DNA from: Aquificota bacterium
Lineage (GTDB): Bacteria; Aquificota; Aquificia; Aquificales; Aquificaceae
Assembly: GCA_030549905.1 (NCBI GenBank)
Contig: JAUQQK010000009.1
Location: forward strand, 1-64,000
DNA: 64,000 bases
Reading direction: 5' to 3'
Below the pieces are notes generated by a model. The model worked only from the letters and a program-made list of their open reading frames with translations, ran no database searches and was not told where the DNA came from. The position numbers and the translations under genes were made by a program. Below are positions 1 through 18,292 of the stretch, piece by piece. The stretch's first letter is position 1, and the number at the start of each line of letters is the position of its first letter.

Positions 1-3239
<3,239 letters not shown>

Positions 3240-3257
3240 GCTATAATTTATATATAT

Positions 3258-3330
3258 CGGGGTGTAGCTCAGGTGGCAGAGCGCTGGCTTTGGGAGCCAG
3301 AGGTCGCAGGTTCAAGTCCTGTCGCCCCGA
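3258..3330 (+). tRNA. tRNA-Pro (anticodon TGG)
   Basis: Cloverleaf: CGGGGTG/CGCCCCG acceptor, CTGGC-TTTGGGA-GCCAG anticodon arm, GGTTCAAGTCC T arm. Confidence 0.95.
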
Positions 3331-3404
3331 GGGCCCGTAGCTCAGCTGGACAGAGCAAGGGATTTCTAATCCCTAGGTCGGGGGTTCGAGTCCCTCCGGG
3401 CTCG
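3331..3404 (+). tRNA. tRNA-Arg (anticodon TCT)
   Basis: GGGCCCG/CGGGCTC acceptor, AGGGA-TTTCTAA-TCCCT anticodon arm, GGGGTTCGAGTCCC T arm; begins at the base after tRNA-Pro. Confidence 0.94.
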
Positions 3405-4025
3405 CTTTTCTTTATCCACGGCTGGGGCTTTAGCTCAAAGGCTTTTCCAAAGGCTCGCGGCATAGACCTGCCCTTTCACGGAAACAGCCCTTTAGAATAC
3501 AAGGACTTTTTTCAGCTTGCAAGGGATGTGGCTCTGAGGGTTCCCGAAGGCTCTCTGCTTGTAGGGTGGTCCATGGGAGGTTCCATAGCCTTGCTTATGG
3601 CTTACCTTTTTCCTGAAAGGTTCAGGGCTCTGGTGCTTATAGGCACCACCACCTGTTTTAAAAGGAGCTGGAGCGAAGCAAACATAAGGGGCTTTTTCCT
3701 GAGGCTAAAGAGGGAAGGAAAAGAATTTCTTAAGGAGTTCAGAAGGCTCGCCTACGGCATGGACTTTGAAGACGCCATAGACCTTGAAGGAGCCACAAGG
3801 CTACTAAAAGACTACATAGAGCTTGACCTTACGCACATAGTTCCATATATTCAAACGCCTGCGGTAATAATCCAGGGCACAAAAGACCAGATAGTGCCTT
3901 TCTCTTCAGCCCTTTCCCTTTACAACCTTCTAAAAAGGTCTATATTAATACCCTTCCAGGGTGGACACTTTCCTCATGATGAAAGTCTTATCTTTAAGGT
4001 TTTCAAGAGCCTGCGAGAGCTATGA
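3405..4025 (+). CDS. bioH: BioH-like alpha/beta hydrolase (pimeloyl-ACP methyl ester esterase candidate); start codon unresolved
   Basis: LFFIHGWGFSSK, GWSMGG nucleophile elbow, GTKDQIVP and GGHFPH; followed by bioC. Left boundary is the base after the tRNA, not a confirmed start. Confidence 0.75.
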   Translation, partial: LFFIHGWGFSSKAFPKARGIDLPFHGNSPLEYKDFFQLARDVALRVPEGSLLVGWSMGGSIALLMAYLFPERFRALVLIGTTTCFKRSWSEANIRGFFLRLKREGKEFLKEFRRLAYGMDFEDAIDLEGATRLLKDYIELDLTHIVPYIQTPAVIIQGTKDQIVPFSSALSLYNLLKRSILIPFQGGHFPHDESLIFKVFKSLREL

Positions 4026-4632
4026 CCGGTGGGCAATTCCCCAGAGGTACTGTGCCAATAAGTTAAAAAGCCTTGAAGACATAGAGGGCAGGGTGCTGGA
4101 CCTGGGGTGCGGGACGGGGCTTCTGAGCGAGGGACTCTCTGAAGTGGTAGGTGTTGACATAGCTCCAAAGATGGCAGGCCTTTACAGAAGACGCTTCGGG
4201 AGGGCTGTGGTGGCGGACGCCCATCATTTACCCTTCAAAGATAAGAGCTTTGACTTTGTTCTTAGCAATTTTGCCCTGCACTGGACGGACTTGGAAAAAA
4301 GTCTTCCGGAAGCCCTGAGGGTATGCGCAAAGACCTTTCTGTGTGCCATGCCCGTGGAGGGAAGCCTGCCGGAGCTGGGCTTTCCCTTTCCTTCTGTAAA
4401 GAAGGTTCTTGAACTTCTCAAGGGTGTTAAACTCAGACACTTCTTCACAGAGCCTGTCCCCATTCCCTTCAAGGGCTGGGAGCTTGTAAGGTTTTTCCAT
4501 TATACGGGCTCTTCCTACAATCCTTCCTTTGTTAATGGTATAATCTCAAGAAAGAGGGTTGAAAGTATGGTAAAGCACATTGACAACCCAGCCTTTATAG
4601 TTCTATTCTTTTCCTGTGAGGTAAGCCTATGA
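3976..4632 (+). CDS. bioC: BioC-like malonyl-ACP O-methyltransferase
   Basis: VLDLGCGTGLLS SAM motif, FDFVLSNFALHWTD; overlaps bioH. Confidence 0.8.
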   Translation: MMKVLSLRFSRACESYDRWAIPQRYCANKLKSLEDIEGRVLDLGCGTGLLSEGLSEVVGVDIAPKMAGLYRRRFGRAVVADAHHLPFKDKSFDFVLSNFALHWTDLEKSLPEALRVCAKTFLCAMPVEGSLPELGFPFPSVKKVLELLKGVKLRHFFTEPVPIPFKGWELVRFFHYTGSSYNPSFVNGIISRKRVESMVKHIDNPAFIVLFFSCEVSL

Positions 4633-6044
4633 GGAGGTTAAAGATGTTTTCTTTTGTGGCAGGTCTTTTCTTTTTTCTTTCCTTAATATTCGGCTGTAAA
4701 GCCCAGCAGGCTCAGGTGCAGGCTATATCCCAAAAGCAGGAACAAAAGCCCTTAGTGTCTTCTGGATTGCTCTCTCAGTTTGAGCAGGAGCTTACCTCCA
4801 TAGTGGAGGCTGTATCGCCTTCGGTAGTAACCATATTCACCACTCAGGAGGTTTCTACAGACCAGGAGTTTCCCTTTTTCCCCTTTCCACTGCCACCTCA
4901 GGAAAGGAGGTCCCTTGGCTCAGGTGTGATAATAGAACATAAAAAGGGCAAGTTTTACATACTCACAAACAGCCATGTGGTGCAGAATGCCAAGTCAGTA
5001 AGAGTGCGTTTTGACAAGCACACGGAAAAGAAGGCAAGGATAGTGGGAACAGACCCAAAGACGGACGTGGCGGTCATAGAGGTGGACGACAAGGACATAC
5101 CAAACCCGGATAGCAGGGTGGCAAGGCTTGGAGATTCAGATAGTCTAAAGGTGGGACAGCTTGCCATAGCCATAGGAAACCCCTACGGGCTTGAGAGGAC
5201 CGTCACGGTAGGCGTTATCTCAGCTCTGAGAAGGTCCATAGGCATAACCCAGTATGAAAACTTCATACAGACAGATGCGGCCATAAACCCGGGCAACTCG
5301 GGCGGACCTCTGGTAAATATAAGGGGTGAGGTGATAGGTATAAACACGGCCATACTGGCAGAGGGTCAGGGGCTTGGTTTTGCCATACCTATAAACCTTG
5401 CCAGATGGGTGGCTCAGCAGTTAATAGAAAGGGGTAAGGTGGTAAGGGGCTGGCTTGGTATTGTAATACAGGACATAACGCCCGATATGGCTGAAAGCCT
5501 TGGAGTCAAAGAGGGTGTGATAATAGCGCAGGTGATGCCCGGTAGCCCTGCGGACAAGGGTGGGCTAAAGGTGGGGGACATTGTGGTGGAGGCGGACGGT
5601 CAGAGGGTAAGCGAGGTGAGGGAGCTTCAGTTCAAGATAATGAGGACAGAGCCGGGAAAGGATATAAACCTCAAGGTGGTCAGGGAGGGCAAAGAAATAA
5701 CTCTGAAGGTAAAGGTGGGAGAGATGCCGGAGGAAAGGCAGGTGGGCGAGCAGGGTCAGGAGCAGGGTGATATAGGTCTTGCCTTGAGGGAGCTTACACC
5801 CGAAGAGGAAAGGAAGCTTGGTGTAAGGGGTCTTTTGGTGGTGAGGGTTATGCCGGGCAGCCTTGCCATGAGGAGCGGTATAATGCAGGGCGATATAATC
5901 ATGCGTGTGGGCAACAGGGAAGTCTCAAGGGTAGAGGAGTTTCAGCAGATAATATCCGCCTTTATAGGAGCTGGCAGGGAAAGCGTCCTTTTGCTTATAA
6001 GACGTAGGGGCAATAATCTTTTCATAGTGCTGAGGTTGAGGTAA
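4629..6044 (+). CDS. degP: HtrA/DegP-family serine protease with two PDZ domains; predicted lipoprotein
   Basis: LTNSHVV, DPKTDVAVIEV, GNSGGPL triad context; lipobox LIFGC near N-terminus. Confidence 0.93.
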   Translation: MRRLKMFSFVAGLFFFLSLIFGCKAQQAQVQAISQKQEQKPLVSSGLLSQFEQELTSIVEAVSPSVVTIFTTQEVSTDQEFPFFPFPLPPQERRSLGSGVIIEHKKGKFYILTNSHVVQNAKSVRVRFDKHTEKKARIVGTDPKTDVAVIEVDDKDIPNPDSRVARLGDSDSLKVGQLAIAIGNPYGLERTVTVGVISALRRSIGITQYENFIQTDAAINPGNSGGPLVNIRGEVIGINTAILAEGQGLGFAIPINLARWVAQQLIERGKVVRGWLGIVIQDITPDMAESLGVKEGVIIAQVMPGSPADKGGLKVGDIVVEADGQRVSEVRELQFKIMRTEPGKDINLKVVREGKEITLKVKVGEMPEERQVGEQGQEQGDIGLALRELTPEEERKLGVRGLLVVRVMPGSLAMRSGIMQGDIIMRVGNREVSRVEEFQQIISAFIGAGRESVLLLIRRRGNNLFIVLRLR

Positions 6045-6048
6045 GGTC

Positions 6049-6981
6049 ATGATACCAGACACGGAGCAAGAGTTAATAAATCAGTATCTTAAAAAGGTTT
6101 CCAAAATTCCTTTGCTCACGCCCGAAGAAGAGAAGGAAGTAGCAAGAAGGGCAAAGGAAGGCGACCCGGAAGCCTTCAGAAGGCTTGTAGAATCTAACCT
6201 CAGGTTTGTTATAAGCATAGCCAAGCAGTATCTGGGCTACGGGCTGCCCCTTTCGGAGCTTATCGCTGCTGGCAATCACGGTCTTATTGAAGCGGCGAAG
6301 AGGTTTGACCCCGACAGGGGCGTAAAGTTCATATCCTATGCGGTCTGGTGGATACGTCAGGCAATAATGCAGGCTCTGTCCCAGCAGACGGGCGCGGTGC
6401 GCATACCCATAAAACAGTCCCACCTTATAAACAGGATTAGCAGTATATACAGCAAGCTATACAGGGAGCTGGAAAGAGAGCCTACTCCGGAAGAGGTGGC
6501 TGAAGAATACACAAAAGAGATTATCTATAAGGAACTGGAGAAGGAACTTGGAAGGGAACCCACAGAGGAAGAGGTGCGCAGAAAAATAGAAAAGGAGGGC
6601 TATAAGATAAGCCCTGAGGAGGTGGAAAAGTGCCTGCAGCTCTGCAGGGTGCCCCTTTCCCTTGATGCACCCGTGGGCGAAAATGAAGACACCTTCTTTG
6701 TGGATTTTCTTAGCCAGCACGGAACTGCGGATGTGGAGGAGAGGATAATAAGCGAGGTGCTTGAAAAGGAAATAGATGACCTTCTTGATAAACTGCCCGA
6801 GAAGGAAAGAAGGGTTATAGAGCTAAGGTTTGGTCTTAGGGGTGAGGAGCCAAGAACTCTAAGGGAAATAGGCGAAATACTTCAGATTTCAAGGGAGCGT
6901 GTGCGTCAGCTTGAGACAAGGGCTTTGAGAAAGCTGAGAAACATGGCAATGAAGAGGCATCTCAAAGACTTTCTGAGCTGA
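6049..6981 (+). CDS. Sigma-70 family RNA polymerase sigma factor (group 2 / RpoD-RpoS like)
   Basis: NLRFVISIAKQYLGYGLPLSELIAAGNHGLIEAAKRFDPDRGVKFISYAVWWIRQAI; C-terminal LREIGEILQISRERVRQLETRALRKLR. Confidence 0.93.
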   Translation: MIPDTEQELINQYLKKVSKIPLLTPEEEKEVARRAKEGDPEAFRRLVESNLRFVISIAKQYLGYGLPLSELIAAGNHGLIEAAKRFDPDRGVKFISYAVWWIRQAIMQALSQQTGAVRIPIKQSHLINRISSIYSKLYRELEREPTPEEVAEEYTKEIIYKELEKELGREPTEEEVRRKIEKEGYKISPEEVEKCLQLCRVPLSLDAPVGENEDTFFVDFLSQHGTADVEERIISEVLEKEIDDLLDKLPEKERRVIELRFGLRGEEPRTLREIGEILQISRERVRQLETRALRKLRNMAMKRHLKDFLS

Positions 6982-7847
6982 TGCTCTCTGGTCTTTTGCT
7001 GGTGGATAAGCCAAAGGGCATGACTTCCATGCAGGTGGTGGAGGGCATAAAAAGCCGTTTTCGTGTAAAGGCAGGGCATGCAGGCACCTTAGACCCGATA
7101 GCCACAGGGCTTTTGCTGGTACTTGTGGGAGAAGCCACCAAGTTTTCACAGTTTTTCATAGGGCTGGATAAGGCTTACATAACCCTTGCAAGGCTTGGTG
7201 AGATAAGGGATACCTACGATGCGGAGGGAAAGATTTTAGAAACAAGACCCGTGGGAGTTTCCTGCCAAGATATAAGGAATGCTTTAGAAAACTTTGTGGG
7301 AAAACTGCTTCAGACACCCCCACCCTTTTCCGCCAAGCGTATAGAAGGTAAAAGGGCTTATGAGCTGGCAAGGAAGGGCGTAGAAGTCCAGCCAAAGCCC
7401 GTGGAGGTTGAGGTTTATAGGGCTGAACTGAGAAGGTGTGAGCTTCCCTTTGTGGAGCTTTACTTTGAAGTATCTTCTGGCACATACATAAGAAGCCTTG
7501 TGCATGAGCTTGGTTTGAGCCTTTCCTGCGGTGCATACGTGGCGGAGCTAAGGAGGTTAAGGGTTGGCAGGTTTAGCCTTGATATGGCTGTGAGCTATGA
7601 AAGGCTTATGAAGTTAGAAGACCTTACGGGACTTCTTATGCCCGTAGATGTGGCTTTAGATTTCATACCCGCCCTTCATCTGAGCCTTAGCATGGCAAAA
7701 AGGATAAAACACGGCATGTTTATACAGCTCAGGCAGGAAGTGGAAAAGACCTTTGTGAGGCTTTACGAAGGGGAAAGCTTTATAGGCGTCGGTCTTATGG
7801 AGGGTAGGTTTTTAAAACCCTACAGGCTTATACAACACGTGAGTTGA
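6981..7847 (+). CDS. truB: tRNA pseudouridine(55) synthase
   Basis: GLLLVDKPKGMTSMQVV, GHAGTLDPIATGLL. Confidence 0.95.
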   Translation: MLSGLLLVDKPKGMTSMQVVEGIKSRFRVKAGHAGTLDPIATGLLLVLVGEATKFSQFFIGLDKAYITLARLGEIRDTYDAEGKILETRPVGVSCQDIRNALENFVGKLLQTPPPFSAKRIEGKRAYELARKGVEVQPKPVEVEVYRAELRRCELPFVELYFEVSSGTYIRSLVHELGLSLSCGAYVAELRRLRVGRFSLDMAVSYERLMKLEDLTGLLMPVDVALDFIPALHLSLSMAKRIKHGMFIQLRQEVEKTFVRLYEGESFIGVGLMEGRFLKPYRLIQHVS

Positions 7848-7855
7848 AACTGGAC

Positions 7856-8928
7856 TCATGCCATAGCCTTTAGCCTTTCTTCAATGTCATGCTCTATAAG
7901 TGCGTCTATTATCTCGTCCAGCTTGCCGTCCAGTACATCCTGAAGCTTGTATATGGTTAAGTTTATGCGGTGGTCTGTCACCCTGTTTTGAGGGAAGTTG
8001 TAGGTCCTTATCTTTTCACTGCGTTCCCCAGTACCTACCTGCTGACGCCTTTCTCTTGATATTTCCTCTTCCTTCTGCCTTTCAAAGTAGTCTTTCAGCC
8101 TTGCATAAAGTATCTTTAAAGCCTTCTGTCTGTTCTGAAACTGAGACCTCTCGTCCTGACAGGAAACGGTAATGCCCGTGGGTATGTGGGTAATCCTGAC
8201 TGCCGTCTCTGTTGTATTCACATACTGACCACCTGCACCGCTCGCCCTGAAGGTTTCTATCTTCAGGTCCTTTGGGTCTATATGCAGCTCCGTCTCGTCC
8301 GCCTCAGGAAGCACTGCCACAGTGGCTGTAGAGGTGTGTATCCTGCCACCTGCTTCCGTCTGTGGTACTCTCTGAACCCTATGCACACCGCTTTCAAACT
8401 TGAGCCTTGAATAGACGCCCTCACCCTCTATTAATGCCACCACCTCCCTGTAGCCTCCAAGTCCTGTGGGGTTGGAAGAGAGTATGGAAAACCTCCAGCC
8501 CTTTTCCTCCGCATACTTCTGATACATGCGTAGAAGGTCTGCAGTAAAAAGAGCAGCCTCCTCACCACCCACGCCCGCCCTGATTTCTAATATAACGTTC
8601 TTGCCGTCTCTTGGGTCCTTTGGCAGTAGCAAAACCTTTAGCCTTTTCTCCAAATCCTCAAGCTTGCCCTCTATGTTTTTTATCTCTTCCCTTGCAAGCT
8701 CTTCAAGCTCCTTGTTTTCAAGAAGCTCCCTTGCCTGCTCAAGGTCCGAAAGTAGCTTTCTGTATTCCTTATAGGTGTTATAGACCTGCTCCAACTCTCT
8801 CAGCTCTTTGCCCAGCCTTTGCAGGGCTTCCCTGTCGGAAGCCACCTCCGGACTGCTCAGTTTATACTGAAGCTCTAAATACTTCTGCTCAAGAAGCTTT
8901 AGCCTTTCCTCCAGCTCCGGGCTCAGCA

Positions 8929-8932
<4 letters not shown>
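7856..8932 (-). CDS. prfA: Peptide chain release factor 1
   Basis: GGQ motif ([25 protein letters not shown]) and [27 protein letters not shown]. Confidence 0.96.
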
Positions 8933-14238
<5,306 letters not shown>

Positions 14239-14248
14239 ATATTAAAGT

Positions 14249-14587
14249 TTAATCCTCTTTTTCTTCTCTCTTGAAGTCTGGCTGGTAGTGGGATATGGCT
14301 TCCTTCGTGAAGGTTATCCTCGTGTTGGCATCCACCTTCAAGGTCACCGTCCTATCTCCTATCTCCACCACCGTTCCCCATATACCACCGGTGGTGATAA
14401 CCCTGTCTCCCTTTTTGAGGTTTTTAAGAAACTCTTCGTGCTTCTTCCTTGCCTTTTGCTGTGGTCTTATAAGAAGGAAGTAAAAGAGGGCAAAGAGAAG
14501 TATGAAGAATATAAACTGGAAGAGCAAGGCTCCCACCGGGCTTGAGCCGTGAGGACCTGTCTGTTGTGCAAAGGCTATGTCTATCAT
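14249..14587 (-). CDS. yajC: Preprotein translocase subunit YajC
   Basis: FYFLLIRPQQKARKKHEEFLKNLKKGDRVITTGGIWGTV. Confidence 0.93.
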   Translation of the reverse strand: MIDIAFAQQTGPHGSSPVGALLFQFIFFILLFALFYFLLIRPQQKARKKHEEFLKNLKKGDRVITTGGIWGTVVEIGDRTVTLKVDANTRITFTKEAISHYQPDFKREEKED

Positions 14588-14596
14588 AAAGGCATA

Positions 14597-15112
14597 TTAT
14601 AGCACAGGCTCAAAGTTGAGGGGCTTTCCTTCTGTGTCCCTTACTTCAAAGAGAATACCGCAAGTCTCCCCATACTTTCCCACCTTTCCCAAGGGCTGTC
14701 CCTTTTTTACCCTCTCGCCCCTCTTTACTAAGGCACTTTCTCCCTTGGCATAAACATACACAAGACCCTCCTCAGACTCTACCATCACCACCCAATAGTA
14801 GTTCTTTATATCGTCTCCACTGTATAAGACCCTTCCTTCGCTCACAGACCTGAAAAACTCACCGCAGGATGTATGTATAAAGTAGCCTCTCTCCGTTTTT
14901 TCAAGCCTGCCCCTCACTGGAAGCTCCACCTTTAAACCTGTCCTTTCCTTAGGAGCTGTTTCCGGCATGGGCTTTCTTGGAGCTTCCGCCTGCGGCTTTG
15001 TTTCCACCCTCGGAGAAGACCTTCTCGTAGGCTGGCTTTTGTCCCTTATTTCTATATGCACAAGACCGCAGGAGCTAAGGAAGATAAGAAAAAGAAGGCT
15101 CAAAGGCTTCAT
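14597..15112 (-). CDS. M23-family peptidase-like lipoprotein
   Basis: Lipobox [58 protein letters not shown]. Confidence 0.8.
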   Translation of the reverse strand: MKPLSLLFLIFLSSCGLVHIEIRDKSQPTRRSSPRVETKPQAEAPRKPMPETAPKERTGLKVELPVRGRLEKTERGYFIHTSCGEFFRSVSEGRVLYSGDDIKNYYWVVMVESEEGLVYVYAKGESALVKRGERVKKGQPLGKVGKYGETCGILFEVRDTEGKPLNFEPVL

Positions 15113-16601
15113 GCTCTATTAGATTATAAGCTAAAGGCAGAGCTTCTATGAGGTCCGTGGCTTTCAGGCTCTCCCTGTGGCTTTTAGTGGTTGCCACCTC
15201 TCCTGCAATCCCATGGAGTAAAAGACCCAGCTTGAGAGCTTCTTCCGTTTCCATACCTCTTCCCAGCAGGGCAGTGAGGATACCCGAAAGCACATCTCCC
15301 ACACCACCCTTTGCCATGGCAGGTGTCCCCCTTACAGAAAGAAAAACCCTGCCCTCTGGCGTGGCAAGGGCTGTCCTTGAAGACTTTAAGACTACATAAC
15401 AGCCATACTTTACAGCAAACTCCACCGCACAGTCGGTAAGGTTTTCTTGAATGTAGGACTTTTCAAGACCGCTGAGCCTTTCAAACTCACCCACATGAGG
15501 AGTTAAAACCGTTATCCTGCCCTGCCTTTCCTTTAAAAGCTCCACGCCAGCGTCCGCCAGATTGTTAAGCCCGTCCGCATCAATCAGTAGTGGCTTTTCC
15601 ACGCCCTCTATAAGCCCTCTAATGACCTTCCTTCCTTCTTCATACCTGTCCATGCCCATGCCCACACCTAAGGCTGAAAACCTTTCTTGAAGCTCAAGTA
15701 CTTGAGAGACCGCCTCCTCCGAAAGCCTTCCCTTTCCCTTCAATGGAATACTCATTTCTTCCACAAGGCTTGCCTCTATTATAGGGTTTAAGTCCTCTGG
15801 AATTCCCACGCTCACAAGCCCTGCACCCGCCCTTGTGGAGGCTTTCGCAGACATGATTACAGCCCCCGTCTTTCCCGTAGAGCCACCTATTAAAAGCACA
15901 TGACCCATCTTTCCCTTGTGTGCATCTGGAGGTCTCTCTGGAAGGTTTGCTTTTGTTATAAGCTCTCTATTTATTCCCTGAGCGAGCCACGCAGGTATGC
16001 CTATGTTTGCCACGTAGAGCCTGCCACAGCTTTTGCTGGCTAGATGCAGAAAGTGGCAAAGCTTTGGAAACTGAAAGGTAACTGTAGCATTTGCCCTAAC
16101 TGAGGGCTCAAAAAGCCTTCCGCTATCCGCAGAAAGTCCAGAAGGAATATCCACGCTCACCACAGGAAGCCCGCTTCTGTTTATAGCCTCTATCCACTTT
16201 ACCGCCTGCCCCCTTACAGGAGGCTCAAAACCCGTTCCAAATATGGCATCGACTACAAGCTCATACTTAGTGAAATCCACCTCCTTCAAAGGCTCAAGAC
16301 CGAGGTTTTTCAAAAGCTTATACTGAAGCAAAGCATCACCCTTTAGCTCCTCACCAAGAGCAAGCACATAGCCCACACTATAGCCGAGAAGATGCAGGTG
16401 TCTTGCCACCACAAGCCCGTCTCCTCCGTTGTTGCCCCTGCCAGCCACCACCAGCACTTTTCTTGCATCTGGGAACTCCCTCCTTATTGCCTCCACCACC
16501 GAAAGTCCCGCCTTTTCCATAAGGAGCAAGGAAGGGATACCAAACCCCTCAATGGCTTGCCTGTCTATCTGAGCCATTTCCTGAGCTTTTAAGATTTTCA
16601 T
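15075..16601 (-). CDS. nnr: Bifunctional NAD(P)H-hydrate epimerase/dehydratase
   Basis: [16 protein letters not shown] (epimerase) and [19 protein letters not shown]...[16 protein letters not shown] (dehydratase). Confidence 0.93.
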   Translation of the reverse strand: MKILKAQEMAQIDRQAIEGFGIPSLLLMEKAGLSVVEAIRREFPDARKVLVVAGRGNNGGDGLVVARHLHLLGYSVGYVLALGEELKGDALLQYKLLKNLGLEPLKEVDFTKYELVVDAIFGTGFEPPVRGQAVKWIEAINRSGLPVVSVDIPSGLSADSGRLFEPSVRANATVTFQFPKLCHFLHLASKSCGRLYVANIGIPAWLAQGINRELITKANLPERPPDAHKGKMGHVLLIGGSTGKTGAVIMSAKASTRAGAGLVSVGIPEDLNPIIEASLVEEMSIPLKGKGRLSEEAVSQVLELQERFSALGVGMGMDRYEEGRKVIRGLIEGVEKPLLIDADGLNNLADAGVELLKERQGRITVLTPHVGEFERLSGLEKSYIQENLTDCAVEFAVKYGCYVVLKSSRTALATPEGRVFLSVRGTPAMAKGGVGDVLSGILTALLGRGMETEEALKLGLLLHGIAGEVATTKSHRESLKATDLIEALPLAYNLIEHEAFEPSFSYLP

Positions 16602-16667
16602 GTTTATAGTATAGCCCGCCTTCTGGAGTATAATGTTATTAGAAAATTTGAATATAAGGAGGTTGCT

Positions 16668-17053
16668 ATGGAACAGAAGGGACCGGACCTGGTAATAATA
16701 CTGCTAACGGGCAAGGAAAACCCTAAGAGATTGCCATCCGCTTTCTTTCTTGCTTCAACCGCCGCCGCAGAGGACATGAATGTGGTGATTTACTTCACCG
16801 GTCCTGCTACCGAACTGCTCAAAAAGGGTGTAGCGGACAGCATATATCCAATGGAAGGCGGACAGCCTCTATCATACTTTATACATACTTTATAAAACTT
16901 GCTCTTGATAATGGTGTGCAGATGGTAGCTTGCAAGCAGTCCCTGGACCTCAATGGTATGACAGAAGAAGACCTTGCGTACAACTTCCCAGTGCTAACAC
17001 CTACTCAGGCTCTTCCAACTCTTGGAATGGCTGGAAGGGTTCTAACTTGGTAA
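16668..17053 (+). pseudogene. DsrE-family sulfur-relay protein disrupted by an 11-bp tandem duplication
   Basis: ORF 16668..16895 ends early; downstream frame gives FIKLALDNGVQMVACKQSLDLNGMTEEDLAYNFPVLTPTQALPTLGMAGRVLTW to a stop at 17051-17053. CATACTTTATA is repeated exactly at 16873-16883 and 16884-16894. Confidence 0.85.
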
Positions 17054-17971
17054 TAAGCTCAAGGCGGTTTCAAAAAGGTAGTTAGGGTCAAATTGAAGGC
17101 AGGGGTAGGTTTTGAATTTGCATCTGCCCCTGCCGTGAATATCACAAGGTTGGCAATCGAGCCCTTTAAATAGGACAACACCTTCATCTTTTTCTAAGGC
17201 AAATCCAAGGGTAGGATGTGTTCCACCGTAAATTTGAATGGCTTTTGTGCCTACTGCTCTTGCTACATGTAAAAGTCCTGAATCATTACCTACAAAAAGT
17301 AAAGCACCTTTTATAACGCTTGCGGTATCTAAGAGAGATAGCTCACCGCATAGGTTTATAACACCTTCCCAGTCCTCTGTTAACTCTCTATCCCTTTGGT
17401 CTCCCACTAAAACTACCCTATAGCCAGCCTTGAGAAAAAGCTCAGAGAGTTCTCTAAAGTATGGATACCTCTTTTTTTCATACCTTGCACCTACAGCAAT
17501 ACATATATATTCTCCAAGTTTGTCCTTCCAGTTTTTTAGACGCTTTTCAGATATGAGTATTTTGGGTTTTCCTTCCTTATAACCGAGAGGTTCAAGATAA
17601 GCTTTTACTACGCTGAAAGGCTTTCTAAAACTTTTAAAATAAACAGAAAGTCTTCTTCTTATGGATTGCTTGTTATAACTTTTCCATTTGCCTCTTAGCT
17701 TTAGCCTTAGTAAGAGAGTCTTTAGATTTTTGTGTAGGTCAAGGTATAAGTCAAAGTCTTTAAGTTTTTCAAGTACAGAAACATTGAAGAGTTCTTCTTT
17801 TTTTACCTGAAGGACATCAAGCCTTGGGTCTTCTTCAAAAAGCTCGCCATAAGGTGCAAAGGTCAATAGGGTGGGTCTGTAGCCAAGGTCGATAAGCGGG
17901 TCTATTACACAAGAGGCAAGAACTACATCACCAAGAGATGAAAGTCTGATAAAGAGAGCTTTTTTATCCAC
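17042..17971 (-). CDS. Glycosyltransferase family 9 (heptosyltransferase-like)
   Basis: MDKKALFIRLSSLGDVVLASCVIDPL; FVGNDSGLLHVARAVGTKAIQIYGGTHPTLGF. Confidence 0.9.
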   Translation of the reverse strand: MDKKALFIRLSSLGDVVLASCVIDPLIDLGYRPTLLTFAPYGELFEEDPRLDVLQVKKEELFNVSVLEKLKDFDLYLDLHKNLKTLLLRLKLRGKWKSYNKQSIRRRLSVYFKSFRKPFSVVKAYLEPLGYKEGKPKILISEKRLKNWKDKLGEYICIAVGARYEKKRYPYFRELSELFLKAGYRVVLVGDQRDRELTEDWEGVINLCGELSLLDTASVIKGALLFVGNDSGLLHVARAVGTKAIQIYGGTHPTLGFALEKDEGVVLFKGLDCQPCDIHGRGRCKFKTYPCLQFDPNYLFETALSLLPS

Positions 17972-18197
17972 CGCTGACAGGAGGAATTATGGCAACTTTT
18001 TCATCACCTTTGAGCTGGTAGTTTTCTTCCACATATTCTTCATTTACCGCAAACTTAACTTTTTCCAAAAGTTCTGACACCTCTGGATATTTTGTCTTTA
18101 ATAACTCTTTAAGTTCTTTAACCGTTCCTTTAAAATCAAGTTCCTCTTCGTTTTTCTTTAACTTTTCCCTTATGACCGCAAAATACAGAACTTTCAT
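17964..18197 (-). CDS. moaD: MoaD/ThiS-family sulfur carrier protein
   Basis: 77 aa, beta-grasp-like, C-terminal PPVSGG. Confidence 0.85.
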   Translation of the reverse strand: MKVLYFAVIREKLKKNEEELDFKGTVKELKELLKTKYPEVSELLEKVKFAVNEEYVEENYQLKGDEKVAIIPPVSGG

Positions 18198-18292
18198 TCT
18201 TCCAGCACCTCAGAGAGCTTTATCTTAAGTCCTTCTAAAAGTTCAAATTCTTCATCAAAGTTATAGACTTCTACTACTTTTGAGCCTTTTTT
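18188..18292. repeat. Copy A of a ~105-bp near-identical direct repeat covering the 3' end of a Uma2 gene and the start of the next gene
   Basis: Differs from 18721-18825 at 7 positions by eye. Confidence 0.85.

Noticed and set aside
3273-3404. N-terminal 44 codons of the ORF-track bioH ORF
   Set aside because: They lie entirely within the tRNA-Pro and tRNA-Arg genes and are unlikely to be translated
3269-3463. Minus-strand 64-aa ORF across the tRNA genes (GTRTPDLGIRNPLLCPAELRA)
   Set aside because: Classic artefactual translation of tRNA sequence
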